Source of the DNA: an uncultured Gemmatimonadota bacterium
GTDB lineage: Bacteria; Gemmatimonadota; Gemmatimonadetes; Gemmatimonadales; Gemmatimonadaceae
Assembly (NCBI GenBank): GCA_946478895.1
Contig: CAMLDY010000043.1
Coordinates: 1-20,648, forward strand
Direction of reading: 5' to 3'
Length of the DNA: 20,648 bases
A program made the position numbers and the translations under genes. Positions 1 to 7,749 of this stretch are shown piece after piece. Each line of letters starts with the position of its first letter. Within the stretch, counting starts at the first letter, position 1. The notes beneath the pieces are model-generated. The model was given only the letters and a program-made list of their open reading frames with translations. It did no database searches and was not told where the DNA came from.

Positions 1-44
1 TTCACGCACGATTCCGTTCCCTTTAACGGCACACCGAACTGGTT

Positions 45-1778
45 ATGGCTCGTCATCTCGTTCGTCCCCGCCCCGGGTTCCCAGCTCTGCTGTTGGCGGC
101 AGCGCTCCTTGTCGGCTGCAAAGGCGGCGAGACCGCCCACGCCAACAAAGTCGAGAATCCGCAGACCTGGAACCCGCCCCGGCTCACGGCCGTTCGCGGC
201 GTCCCCGCCACGGAGATCGAATCGCTGATCCAGCAGAAGCTCGCTGGCGCCAAGCTCGATCGGATCGACGACGACCAGTGGGGCCACACCAAACGGCTCT
301 ACCAGCTCTACGGTAACAATCCGCTGTGGCTTACCAGCGACGGACTGCACGAGGCGCGGACCAAAGCGCTCACCAATGCGATCCTCGGCGCCAACGCCGA
401 TGGGATGCGGCTCAACGACTATCCGATCGGAGCGCTCGCGACAGCGATCGCCGCACTCAAGCAAACCAAAACGCCGACGGCCGAGCAGCTCGCCACCGCT
501 GACGTCCTCCTCACCGCGTCGTACACATCTCTCGGTGAAGACCTGCTGACCGGACAGATCGATCCGCGCACCGTCGCGCAGTCGTGGCACGTCGATCCTG
601 AAGAAGAAAACATCGACAGCGCGCTGGTCAGGAATCTCCGCTACGAGCAGCTCGATAAAGCGCTTGCGACAATGCGCCCGACCGACGACGACTACGCCGG
701 TCTGAGCAAAGAGCTGCAGAAGTGGCGCGTGATCGTCGCCAAGGGAGGGTGGCAGCCAGTGCCCGCCGTCTCCGGAAACGTCAAGCCCGGTGGCTCGGCG
801 AGCCCGGCAGTTCTGACGGCGATCAGAACTCGGTTGGCCGCCGAAGGAATCACGGCGGGAACGGGCAGCGGCGATTCCGCGTCGGCTGCGCCAGCAGCGA
901 GTGGGAGTGTCTACGACAGAAGTCTCGCCGGCGCCGTTGCCGAATTTCAGCGGCGGCACTCCATCAACGTCGACAGCGCACTCGGCAAAGAAACCATCGA
1001 CGCGATGAACGTGCCCGCCAGCTACAGGCTCGGCGAGATCGCCGCCAACATGGAGCGCTATCGCTGGCTGCCGCGCAGCTTCGGGCAGCGCTACATCTTC
1101 GTCAACGTCCCAGCGTTCCGCCTCGAGGCGTACGACAGCGGCCAGAAGGTGATGGAGATGAAGGTCATCGTCGGCCAGGAATACGAGGACAAGGCGACGC
1201 CAGTCTTCGCCGACTCGATGGAGACGGTGGTGTTCCGTCCCTACTGGAACGTCCCGCCGTCGATCGCCCGGAAGGAGATCTTCCCCAAGGGCAGCGCCTA
1301 CATGGCGGCCAACAACATGGAGACCTACACCCAGGGCGGGCAGACGGCGGTGCGTCAGAGACCGGGGCCCAAGAACGCCCTCGGGTTCGTGAAATTCCTT
1401 TTCCCCAACGACTTCAACATTTACCTGCACGACACACCCAATCACGAGCTGTTCGACAAGGACGTGCGCGCGTTCAGCCACGGCTGCATCCGTGTCGAGA
1501 AACCCGGCGAGCTCGCGCAGTGGGTGCTGGGGTGGCCGGCCGACAAGGTCGATCAGGCAATGAAGGATGGACCGGACGATCGCGGGGTGAAGCTGCCGCA
1601 CAAGATCCCGGTTTACATCACCTATTTCACCGCCTACATCAACAACGGCCAGCTGTACTTCGGCAACGATCTGTATGGCCGCGACGACAAGCTGGTCGCG
1701 GTGGTGATGCCCGGCGCGATGCCGACGAAAGATGTGGTGGACGCGGTGCAGGCCCTTCGGAGGATTGCCAGCGCCTGA
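45..1778 (+). CDS. L,D-transpeptidase lipoprotein, YcbB/LdtD-like
   Basis: A 577-residue exported enzyme expected to form 3-3 (L,D) cross-links in peptidoglycan or to attach proteins to it, acting in the periplasm. The N-terminus has basic residues, a hydrophobic stretch (about 11-22) and a lipobox LVGC with the acylated Cys at 25. Residues 55-235 match the scaffold region of large YcbB-type enzymes. A peptidoglycan-binding-like helix set lies at about 285-325 (AVAEFQRRHSI). The YkuD catalytic domain spans about 348-500, with YLHDTP at 460-465 and the signature SHGCIRV at 478-484, so His479 and Cys481 are present. About 575 residues is usual for this family. The ATG at 45 gives a complete signal peptide, although no clear Shine-Dalgarno precedes it. 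It is 24 bases upstream of the KaiC-like gene, but a functional link is not obvious. The family call is secure; the exact cross-linking role is inferred. Confidence 0.93.
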   Translation: MARHLVRPRPGFPALLLAAALLVGCKGGETAHANKVENPQTWNPPRLTAVRGVPATEIESLIQQKLAGAKLDRIDDDQWGHTKRLYQLYGNNPLWLTSDGLHEARTKALTNAILGANADGMRLNDYPIGALATAIAALKQTKTPTAEQLATADVLLTASYTSLGEDLLTGQIDPRTVAQSWHVDPEEENIDSALVRNLRYEQLDKALATMRPTDDDYAGLSKELQKWRVIVAKGGWQPVPAVSGNVKPGGSASPAVLTAIRTRLAAEGITAGTGSGDSASAAPAASGSVYDRSLAGAVAEFQRRHSINVDSALGKETIDAMNVPASYRLGEIAANMERYRWLPRSFGQRYIFVNVPAFRLEAYDSGQKVMEMKVIVGQEYEDKATPVFADSMETVVFRPYWNVPPSIARKEIFPKGSAYMAANNMETYTQGGQTAVRQRPGPKNALGFVKFLFPNDFNIYLHDTPNHELFDKDVRAFSHGCIRVEKPGELAQWVLGWPADKVDQAMKDGPDDRGVKLPHKIPVYITYFTAYINNGQLYFGNDLYGRDDKLVAVVMPGAMPTKDVVDAVQALRRIASA

Positions 1779-1790
1779 TTTCAACCGTTC

Positions 1791-1796
1791 GAGGAA
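1791..1796 (+). promoter_or_regulatory. Ribosome binding site of the KaiC-like gene
   Basis: GAGGAA lies six bases before a GTG codon at 1803, which fixes the start of the ATPase gene in the short gap after the transpeptidase stop. Confidence 0.6.
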
Positions 1797-1802
1797 CTTG
1801 AA

Positions 1803-3419
1803 GTGGTTCGACGATCGATATCTGAAAAAGAAGAAACTCCCAGAGCGAAAACCGGCGTTGCCGGTCTGGACGACATCCTCGGCGGTGGGCTGCCGACCAA
1901 TCACCTGTACCTTATCGACGGCGAGCCGGGAACGGGCAAGACGACGCTCGGGCTGCAGTTCCTGCTCGAGGGCGTGGCCAAGGGCGAGCGCGGGCTCTAC
2001 GTAACACTCTCCGAGTCGGCCGCTGAGCTGCGATCGGTCGCCAGCTCGCACGGCTGGAGTCTCGACGGCATCGAGATCTTCGAGCTGTCGAAGGAAGCCG
2101 CGCTCGACCTCGAGCAGAGCTACACGATCTTCCATCCAGCCGAGGTCGAGCTCCAGCAAACGATGGACGCGGTGCTGCAGGTGGTGGAGAAGCAAAACCC
2201 GTCGCGCGTTGCGTTCGACTCGCTGTCCGAGATGCGTTTGCTCGCGCGCGAGCCGCTGCGGTTCCGCCGTCAGATTCTGGCGATCAAACAATTCTTCAAC
2301 AATCGCGATTGCACGGTACTGCTGCTCGACGACAAGACCGCACCCGAAGGCGACCTCCAGCTGCACAGCCTTGCCCACGGCGTGATCGTGCTCGAGCACG
2401 TCGCGCTGGAGTACGGGTCGGAGCGTCGGCGGCTGCACGTGACCAAGGTGCGTGGCATCCACTTTCGCGGCGGCTACCATGATTTCCGGATCGTCACCGG
2501 CGGCCTCGAAGTCTATCCGCGGGTCCTGCAGGACGAACCGAGAGTAGACGTTTCCTCCGATACCCTCCTCAGCGGCTCTCCGGCGCTCGACTCACTCCTC
2601 GGCGGCGGCCTCACCTGCGGGACGAGCACTTTGATCACGGGAGCCGCGGGCACCGGCAAGTCCCTGCTCTGCACCCAGTTCGCACGCGCCGAAATCAAGC
2701 GGGGGAAGAAGGTACTGTTCTATCTGTTCGACGAGCGCATGAGCACCTTCCGTCTTCGCTCCGCGGCGCTCGGAATGCAAATGGACGAAGCGCGCGAATC
2801 GGGACAGCTGAGAATGATCCAGGTCGAGCCGACCGAGCTGTCGCCGGGCGAGTTCGCGAGCCAGGTCGTCCGCGCAGTGGAGGACGACGGGATCTCGCTG
2901 GTGATCATCGATTCGATCAATGGCTACATGCAGTCGATGCCGGAAGAGCGGCTGCTCCCAATTCAGATTCACGAGCTACTGAGCTTCCTCGCCAACAACG
3001 GCGCCAGCTGCATCATGACGCTGGTCCAGCACGGCATCTTCGGAAATCCCGTCGAGGAAGCGGCGGAGGTTAGCTATCTCGCCGATACCGTGATCTTGCT
3101 GCGCTACTTCGAGGTTCAGGGAAGCGTGAAGCAGGCGATCTCGGTGGTGAAGAAGCGCAGCGGCAATCACGAGCGAACCATTCGAGAGTGCCGGGTGCAC
3201 AAGGGCGGGCTTTTTGTCGGCGAGCCGCTTCGGGACTTCCATGGTGTACTAACCGGTGTCCCGACGTACACGGGAAACTCGGCACCGCTGCTTCCGGGTG
3301 ACACCGAGGAGCTGCATCGTGATAGCGGCAACGACGGGCAGTCAAACGAATCTCGCAGCTACGCGGAGGATGGAGTTGGCGACCGCGGTCGCAAGCCTCG
3401 AAAGAAGTCCCGCCGCTGA
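1803..3419 (+). CDS. KaiC-like double-domain ATPase
   Basis: A 538-residue protein with two RecA-type KaiC domains in tandem, predicted to be a cytoplasmic ATP-driven signalling switch. Domain 1 (about 14-240) has Walker A GEPGTGKTT at 40-48 and a Walker B-like strand ending AFDS at 137-140. Domain 2 (about 255-485) has Walker A GAAGTGKS at 280-287 and Walker B LVIIDS at 366-371. Acidic residues sit where KaiC has its catalytic glutamates: SES at 70-72 and DE at 310-311. By eye, the KaiC phosphorylation pair (Ser-Thr) aligns with Ser424-Tyr425, so only the serine is kept. A 50-residue polar, basic tail follows domain 2. KaiA and KaiB are absent from the window, so circadian function should not be assumed. 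The next gene, a histidine kinase, starts inside the tail, implying joint expression and probably joint function. The GTG start is supported by the GAGGAA site at 1791. Confidence 0.92.
   Translation: MVRRSISEKEETPRAKTGVAGLDDILGGGLPTNHLYLIDGEPGTGKTTLGLQFLLEGVAKGERGLYVTLSESAAELRSVASSHGWSLDGIEIFELSKEAALDLEQSYTIFHPAEVELQQTMDAVLQVVEKQNPSRVAFDSLSEMRLLAREPLRFRRQILAIKQFFNNRDCTVLLLDDKTAPEGDLQLHSLAHGVIVLEHVALEYGSERRRLHVTKVRGIHFRGGYHDFRIVTGGLEVYPRVLQDEPRVDVSSDTLLSGSPALDSLLGGGLTCGTSTLITGAAGTGKSLLCTQFARAEIKRGKKVLFYLFDERMSTFRLRSAALGMQMDEARESGQLRMIQVEPTELSPGEFASQVVRAVEDDGISLVIIDSINGYMQSMPEERLLPIQIHELLSFLANNGASCIMTLVQHGIFGNPVEEAAEVSYLADTVILLRYFEVQGSVKQAISVVKKRSGNHERTIRECRVHKGGLFVGEPLRDFHGVLTGVPTYTGNSAPLLPGDTEELHRDSGNDGQSNESRSYAEDGVGDRGRKPRKKSRR
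3306..3311 (+). promoter_or_regulatory. Ribosome binding site deciding the kinase start
   Basis: GAGGAG lies seven bases before GTG at 3319, inside the 3' end of the KaiC-like gene. The next candidate, ATG at 3370, has GGAGG directly abutting it, which is too close, so 3319 is preferred. Confidence 0.6.
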
Positions 3420-5010
3420 GGCTTCCCCGCCGGATAGCACCGAAGGGTCGCTGAAAGGGATGACCGTAGCGATCCTCACGCCGACGGGCCGTGACAGTGA
3501 CGTCACCGCGCGAGTTCTCGAGCGCGCCGCGATCGATGCGCGGATCTGCAACGGCATGAGCGACGTCTGCGACATGATCGCACGGGAAGACATTGGCGTG
3601 CTGCTTATGGCGGAGGAGGCGCTGGCGCCGCCCGATCGTGATAGTCTCATCGCGACTCTGGACAAACAACCGCCATGGTCAGACGTCCCGATCGTGATCC
3701 TCACCGGCGAAGGTGAGCTTTCGGGCGCGCTCCCCCGCACCCTGCGTGGCGTCGCACAGAAGGGAAACGTCACGCTCATCGAGCGCCCCGTTCGCGTCGC
3801 CACTCTCACGACGGTCGTTCGCTCCGGGTTGCGCGCCCGTCAGCGCCAGCTCGATGTGAAAGCCAACCTCGAGGATAGGCAGGCCGCGGAGGTGTCTCTG
3901 CGCGAGAGCGAGATGCGGCTCCGCGCCGCGGTGCAGGCGGCGCCATATCCGCTGATGCTCCATGCGTCGGATGGCGAGATCCTCCAGCTCAGCGAAGCGT
4001 GGATGACACTCACCGGGTACTACTCGACTCCGGTGACGACAACTGGAGAATGGGCAAAGCTGGCGTTTCCGAACAACGAGAACCTGTCGATCCTTCCGCG
4101 GGGATCCGACGCCACCGATCAGCAGGAAGGTGAATCGGTTCATCTCGGTGAGCATGCGGTAAGAGCGGCGAACGGTCGCGACCGCATTTGGGATTTCCAC
4201 CGCGTTGCCCTCGGCTCGTTGCCCGACGGTCGGCGGCTATGGCTAACCGCGGCGGTCGATGTCACGGAGTACAAGCGTCTCGTCGAGAGCGAGCGCACCG
4301 CCCGGAAAGAGGCCGAGGACGCAAACAAGGCAAAGAGCCAGTTTCTGGCGACGATGTCCCACGAGCTGCGGACGCCACTGAATGCGATCGCCGGCTACTC
4401 CGAGCTGCTCAAGCTCGAGCTCCGCGGTCCGATCACCCCCGAGCAACGCGAAGATCTCGACCGCATCGATCGGAGCCAGCGACACCTGCTGTCGCTCATC
4501 AACGACGTCCTCAACTTCGCTAAAATCGAGGCAGGGCACGTTGCGATAGCGACGACGACGATAGGACTGGGCGCGGTGGTCGATCGCCTGCGCGAATTCG
4601 TCGAGCCACAGCTGCGCGCGAAAGGCCAGCACTTCACCATGGCCGACGACATTCCTGAATCGGACGCGCGCGGCGATCCCGAAAAGGTGACTCAGATTCT
4701 GATCAATCTTTTGTCCAACGCAATCAAGTTCACACCACCCGGCGGGCACATTGCGATCGAATGTGAGGAGACCGACACCATGATTCACATCACCGTGGTG
4801 GACGACGGGGTCGGCATTCCCCCGGACAAGATCGACGCCATCTTCGAGCCGTTCGTGCAGGTGAGCCGGGACTACTCTTCCATTCACGAAGGAACCGGAC
4901 TCGGCCTCGCGATCAGTCGTGACCTCGCCCGGAGGATGGGCGGCGATCTGACCGCGGTGAGCCAACTCGGCAAAGGGTCGAGGTTTACCCTCGCGCTTCC
5001 GCGCGCGTAG
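3319..5010 (+). CDS. PAS sensor histidine kinase with degenerate receiver domain
   Basis: A 563-residue soluble histidine kinase. After a low-complexity leader, a receiver-like fold occupies about 48-170. The usual phospho-accepting Asp is missing (LLMAEEAL at 95-102) and the usual Lys region reads ERPVR (155-159), so it is probably a non-phosphorylated, protein-binding receiver. A short helical linker leads to a PAS domain (about 198-318). Next come a HisKA domain with phospho-acceptor His348 in SHELRTP, and a HATPase domain with N box NLLSNAIKF (463-471), G1 DDGVGIP (495-501) and G2 GTGLGL (525-530). No transmembrane segment is visible, so the signal is cytoplasmic. It overlaps the KaiC-like gene by 101 bases in another frame, suggesting translational coupling. 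No cognate DNA-binding response regulator is in the window. The kinase call is very secure; partnership with the KaiC-like protein is inferred. Confidence 0.93.
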   Translation: MIAATTGSQTNLAATRRMELATAVASLERSPAAEASPPDSTEGSLKGMTVAILTPTGRDSDVTARVLERAAIDARICNGMSDVCDMIAREDIGVLLMAEEALAPPDRDSLIATLDKQPPWSDVPIVILTGEGELSGALPRTLRGVAQKGNVTLIERPVRVATLTTVVRSGLRARQRQLDVKANLEDRQAAEVSLRESEMRLRAAVQAAPYPLMLHASDGEILQLSEAWMTLTGYYSTPVTTTGEWAKLAFPNNENLSILPRGSDATDQQEGESVHLGEHAVRAANGRDRIWDFHRVALGSLPDGRRLWLTAAVDVTEYKRLVESERTARKEAEDANKAKSQFLATMSHELRTPLNAIAGYSELLKLELRGPITPEQREDLDRIDRSQRHLLSLINDVLNFAKIEAGHVAIATTTIGLGAVVDRLREFVEPQLRAKGQHFTMADDIPESDARGDPEKVTQILINLLSNAIKFTPPGGHIAIECEETDTMIHITVVDDGVGIPPDKIDAIFEPFVQVSRDYSSIHEGTGLGLAISRDLARRMGGDLTAVSQLGKGSRFTLALPRA

Positions 5011-5063
5011 CGGCACTCAACTTCCTTCGCGCCGACAAAAACCGCATACATAGGTTTGCTGGC

Positions 5064-5088
5064 GTCGGGTTTGCGGCCAAACCGCGAC
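5064..5088 (+). promoter_or_regulatory. Hairpin just upstream of the SpoIIAA-like start
   Basis: GTCGGGTTT and AAACCGCGAC can pair with one bulged base around the six-base loop GCGGCC, ending three bases before ATG 5092. It occupies the position of a ribosome binding site, and no Shine-Dalgarno is otherwise evident. A regulatory role is only a possibility. Confidence 0.3.
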
Positions 5089-5091
5089 CCG

Positions 5092-5502
5092 ATGTCCATC
5101 ACCTACTCGATCTCCGCCGAGCAGCGCCTGATCAAGGCATACGCGAGCGGAATCATTGGCGTCGAGGATCTCCACAGACTCCTCGATGCGATTCTCGTCG
5201 ATCCCGCGCTTCGCGGCGGCTTGCGTGGTCTCTATGACGCTCGATTCGCCGAGCCGGACATCACCATTCTGCAGCTGTCCGAAATCGCGTCGAAGGTGGC
5301 CAGAGTGGTCGCTCGCGGCGTGGAGCGAATCGCGATCGTTGGAGAGAGTCCCAACACCATTCGAGTGTCGAAGACGTTCGCGGTGCTGGCGCGGGCAATC
5401 GGGATCAACGTTGAAGTCTTCGACACGCTCGACGAAGCCGAAGCATGGTTGGATACGCCGCCGGACCCAGTAAGGAGGGGCAGTGAGATGCTGAGCCCCT
5501 GA
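5092..5502 (+). CDS. SpoIIAA/STAS-like small protein
   Basis: A 136-residue cytoplasmic protein resembling the SpoIIAA-like (STAS/SEC14-type) family. It has an alternating beta/alpha pattern, a central GLYDAR strand and the typical ending VFDTLDEAEAWL. Family members are often adaptor-like and lack enzymatic motifs; none is visible here. The in-frame TTG at 5056 would add 12 residues that do not fit the family, so ATG 5092 is chosen. It follows the histidine kinase by 81 bases and could belong to the same regulatory unit. Its stop is only 14 bases from the convergent stop of the MalK-type gene. The specific function is unknown. Confidence 0.82.
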   Translation: MSITYSISAEQRLIKAYASGIIGVEDLHRLLDAILVDPALRGGLRGLYDARFAEPDITILQLSEIASKVARVVARGVERIAIVGESPNTIRVSKTFAVLARAIGINVEVFDTLDEAEAWLDTPPDPVRRGSEMLSP

Positions 5503-5516
5503 CGCACCAGCTGCAA

Positions 5517-6608
5517 CTACGGCTGGATTCTCTTGCCCGAGTCGGCGTCGAACAAGTGGGCGCCTTCGGGGCGAATGCGGACGGACACAGTATCGCCAGG
5601 CTTGATCGCCGCCTGCGGCGGCGCGGTCGCGACGAGTCGGTCGCCACCGGCGAGCGTGATATAAACGATCAGCTCGTTCCCCATCGGCTCGACGACGCTG
5701 ACTTCACCACGCGGTACATTCGCCGCGGCGGTGACCTCGATGTGCTGCGGTCGCACTCCGAGATAAACGCGCTTGCCCTGCTGCGCGGCGCAGGCAACAT
5801 CGACGCTGAGATCTTTCCCCCTGAAAGTGCAGGTGCCGGTGCTGCCTCGCGCGCCCGTGGACTGCTCGAGTGCGCCTTCAATGAAATTCATCGACGGACT
5901 GCCGATGAATCCGGCGACGAACTTGTTTGCCGGCCGCTCGTACAATTGCATTGGTGACGCGATCTGCTGCAGCACACCCTCCCTGAGCACCGCGATGCGA
6001 TCGCCGAGGGTCAAAGCCTCGGATTGATCGTGGGTGACGTAGACCATCGTCGCGCCGAGCTTCCGGTGCAGCCGGGCCAGCTCGACGCGCGTCTCCACGC
6101 GCAGCTGGGCGTCGAGATTTGAGAGGGGCTCGTCGAAGAGAAAAGCGAGCGGCTCGCGCACGATAGCGCGACCGAGCGCAACCCGCTGGCGCTGCCCGCC
6201 GGACAGCTGCGCCGGCTTGCGATCCAGCAGTGCCTCGAGTCCCAGCGATGTCGCGATCGCGCTGACGCGCTCGGCGATGACGTTCGCAGGCTGTTTTCTG
6301 ATCGAGAGTCCGAAGCCGAGATTCTCGCGCACCGTCATGTGCGGGTAGAGGGCGTAGTTCTGGAAAACCATCGCGATATCGCGCTGCTGGGGCGGAAGAT
6401 CGGTGACATCGCGGTCGCCGATGCGGATAACGCCGTCGGTTACGCGCTCGAGCCCCGCCATCAGTCGCAGGACGGTCGATTTCCCGCTGCCCGACGGGCC
6501 GACGAGGACGAGCAGCTCGCCATCGCTGACTTCGAGACTTAGATCCCGCGCGGCGACGTAACCGTTGGGATAGACCTTATCGACTTTTTCTAGTGAGATT
6601 CTCGCCAT
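5517..6608 (-). CDS. Sugar ABC transporter ATP-binding protein, MalK/UgpC-type
   Basis: A 363-residue ATPase that powers a CUT1-class carbohydrate importer on the cytoplasmic side. The nucleotide-binding domain shows Walker A GPSGSGKST (37-45), Q-loop Gln83, signature LSGGQ (135-139), Walker B FLFDEP (156-161) and H-loop His193. A C-terminal region from about 235 matches the TOBE/regulatory domain of MalK-type proteins. An in-frame extension upstream to 6797 runs through the palindrome at 6644-6846 and would add 63 non-family residues, so ATG at 6608 (MARISLEKV) is taken as the start. It lies 262 bases downstream of the second permease on the same strand, separated by that palindrome. Co-operation with the two permeases and the binding protein is expected. 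ATPases of this class are sometimes shared among several importers. Confidence 0.94.
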   Translation of the reverse strand: MARISLEKVDKVYPNGYVAARDLSLEVSDGELLVLVGPSGSGKSTVLRLMAGLERVTDGVIRIGDRDVTDLPPQQRDIAMVFQNYALYPHMTVRENLGFGLSIRKQPANVIAERVSAIATSLGLEALLDRKPAQLSGGQRQRVALGRAIVREPLAFLFDEPLSNLDAQLRVETRVELARLHRKLGATMVYVTHDQSEALTLGDRIAVLREGVLQQIASPMQLYERPANKFVAGFIGSPSMNFIEGALEQSTGARGSTGTCTFRGKDLSVDVACAAQQGKRVYLGVRPQHIEVTAAANVPRGEVSVVEPMGNELIVYITLAGGDRLVATAPPQAAIKPGDTVSVRIRPEGAHLFDADSGKRIQP

Positions 6609-6643
6609 ATCAAGTTCGGTGGGAAAAACGGGTTGGGTATTAC

Positions 6644-6846
6644 TCGCATTCGGGGATAACGCGTTGCGGGTTGCGGGTAGCACGGTGGCGGGTTTCCGGT
6701 AAACTGCGTTGACGACGTGTCGGAAGTCCGCCTCTGGCAAACGAGCTGCTTTTTCCATAGGCCCAACTGACACGTCGGCAGCGTGGTTCACCGGCAACCG
6801 GCCACGGTGCTACCGGCCACCCGCAACGCGTTATCCGCAGGTGCGA
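6644..6846. repeat. Large imperfect palindrome (78-base arms)
   Basis: Bases 6644-6721 pair without gaps with 6769-6846: 64 of 78 positions match by hand count, with a 47-base loop (6722-6768). The arms are rich in GCGGG/GTAGC blocks. The unit fills most of the gap between permease and ATPase genes, contains no plausible gene, and would fold into a long hairpin in the operon transcript. It could be a MITE-like remnant, a transcript-processing site or an attenuator. Confidence 0.85.
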
Positions 6847-6870
6847 ATCGATTCATAAGAGCCCAAGTCC

Positions 6871-7749
6871 TCAGCCTTTGACAGCGCCAGCGGTTAACCC
6901 CTGCACGATCCGCCGTTGAAACACGAGAACCATCGCCGCGACCGGCGCCGTCGCGACTACTGCCGCGGCGAGGATCTCGCCCCACGGCACCTGGTACTGG
7001 CCGCGGAACAACGCGATCGCCACGGGAACCGTCTGGCGCTCGGGGCCGAGCGTGAACGACAGCGCGAACAGAAACTCGTTCCAGCAGTAGATGAAGGTGA
7101 GAATTCCGGTCGTTGCCAGGCTCGGGACTGCGAGTGGCAACAGAATCTTCACGAAACTCTGCCGACGGGTTGCGCCATCGACGTGGGCGGCTTCCTCGAG
7201 ATCGCGCGGAATCTGCCTGATCGAACCAGTAAGAACCCAGACCGTAAGCGGCATCGCGAAGGTCATGTACGGCATGATCAGGCCGGGGTACGTATCGATC
7301 AGATGCAGCGACCGCAGCAGCAGGTAGAGCGGGCTCACGATCGAGATTTGCGGAAACATCGTCACCGCGAGGATGAACGCCATGATCGGAGCTTTGCCGC
7401 GGAACTCGAGACGCGCCAGCGCGTACGCGGCCAGGGTGCCGACTATCAGACAGAAAATCGTCGTCGTCCCGGCGACAATCAGTGAGTTGCGGATCGGTGT
7501 GATGAAATCGCGATCGGTGAACAGCGCGCGGTAGTGATCGAAGATCAGGTGCTGCGGCCAGAGCGATGGATCGCGAAACAGCGCAGCGTCGGACGTGAAT
7601 GAGGCGACGATCGCCCAGTAGAACGGGAAGAGGGTGAAGATCATCAGCACCACAAGCGCCCCGCCGAAAACCCACGATCCCCAGCTCGTACGAGCAGACC
7701 GCGGTCTCCCCTTCCCGCTTCCCGCCTCCCGCTTCCCGCCTCCCGCCAT
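6871..7749 (-). CDS. Sugar ABC transporter permease, MalG/UgpE-type
   Basis: A 292-residue inner-membrane permease. About six hydrophobic segments are visible, the first at 27-49. The EAA loop that docks with the ATPase reads EEAAHVDGA from 185, followed by the helix to LPLAVPSL. Length and layout fit the second permease of CUT1 importers. The start region carries five 7-base repeats (7713-7747) that encode a Gly/Lys/Arg-rich leader unusual for this family. ATG at 7749 overlaps the upstream permease stop as TGATG; a GTG three bases earlier is equally possible. No later start would preserve the first membrane segment. The likely substrate, from neighbours, is maltose, trehalose or a related glucoside. 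Confidence 0.93.
   Translation of the reverse strand: MAGGGKREAGSGKGRPRSARTSWGSWVFGGALVVLMIFTLFPFYWAIVASFTSDAALFRDPSLWPQHLIFDHYRALFTDRDFITPIRNSLIVAGTTTIFCLIVGTLAAYALARLEFRGKAPIMAFILAVTMFPQISIVSPLYLLLRSLHLIDTYPGLIMPYMTFAMPLTVWVLTGSIRQIPRDLEEAAHVDGATRRQSFVKILLPLAVPSLATTGILTFIYCWNEFLFALSFTLGPERQTVPVAIALFRGQYQVPWGEILAAAVVATAPVAAMVLVFQRRIVQGLTAGAVKG
7713..7747. repeat. Five tandem heptamers TCCCGCY at a permease start
   Basis: The + strand reads TCCCGCT, TCCCGCC, TCCCGCT, TCCCGCC, TCCCGCC. On the coding strand the array begins directly after the start codon of the MalG-type permease. Seven is not a multiple of three, so gain or loss of one unit would shift the reading frame. Confidence 0.85.

Noticed and set aside
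722..1801. A 359-codon frame overlapping the L,D-transpeptidase on the same strand
   Set aside because: It is Arg/Gln/Gly-rich, has no motif, and lies entirely across the YkuD domain of the real gene.
6609..6797. An N-terminal extension of the MalK-type ATPase to 6797
   Set aside because: The added 63 codons are translation of the palindrome and do not resemble the family. The usual start MARISLEKV is at 6608.
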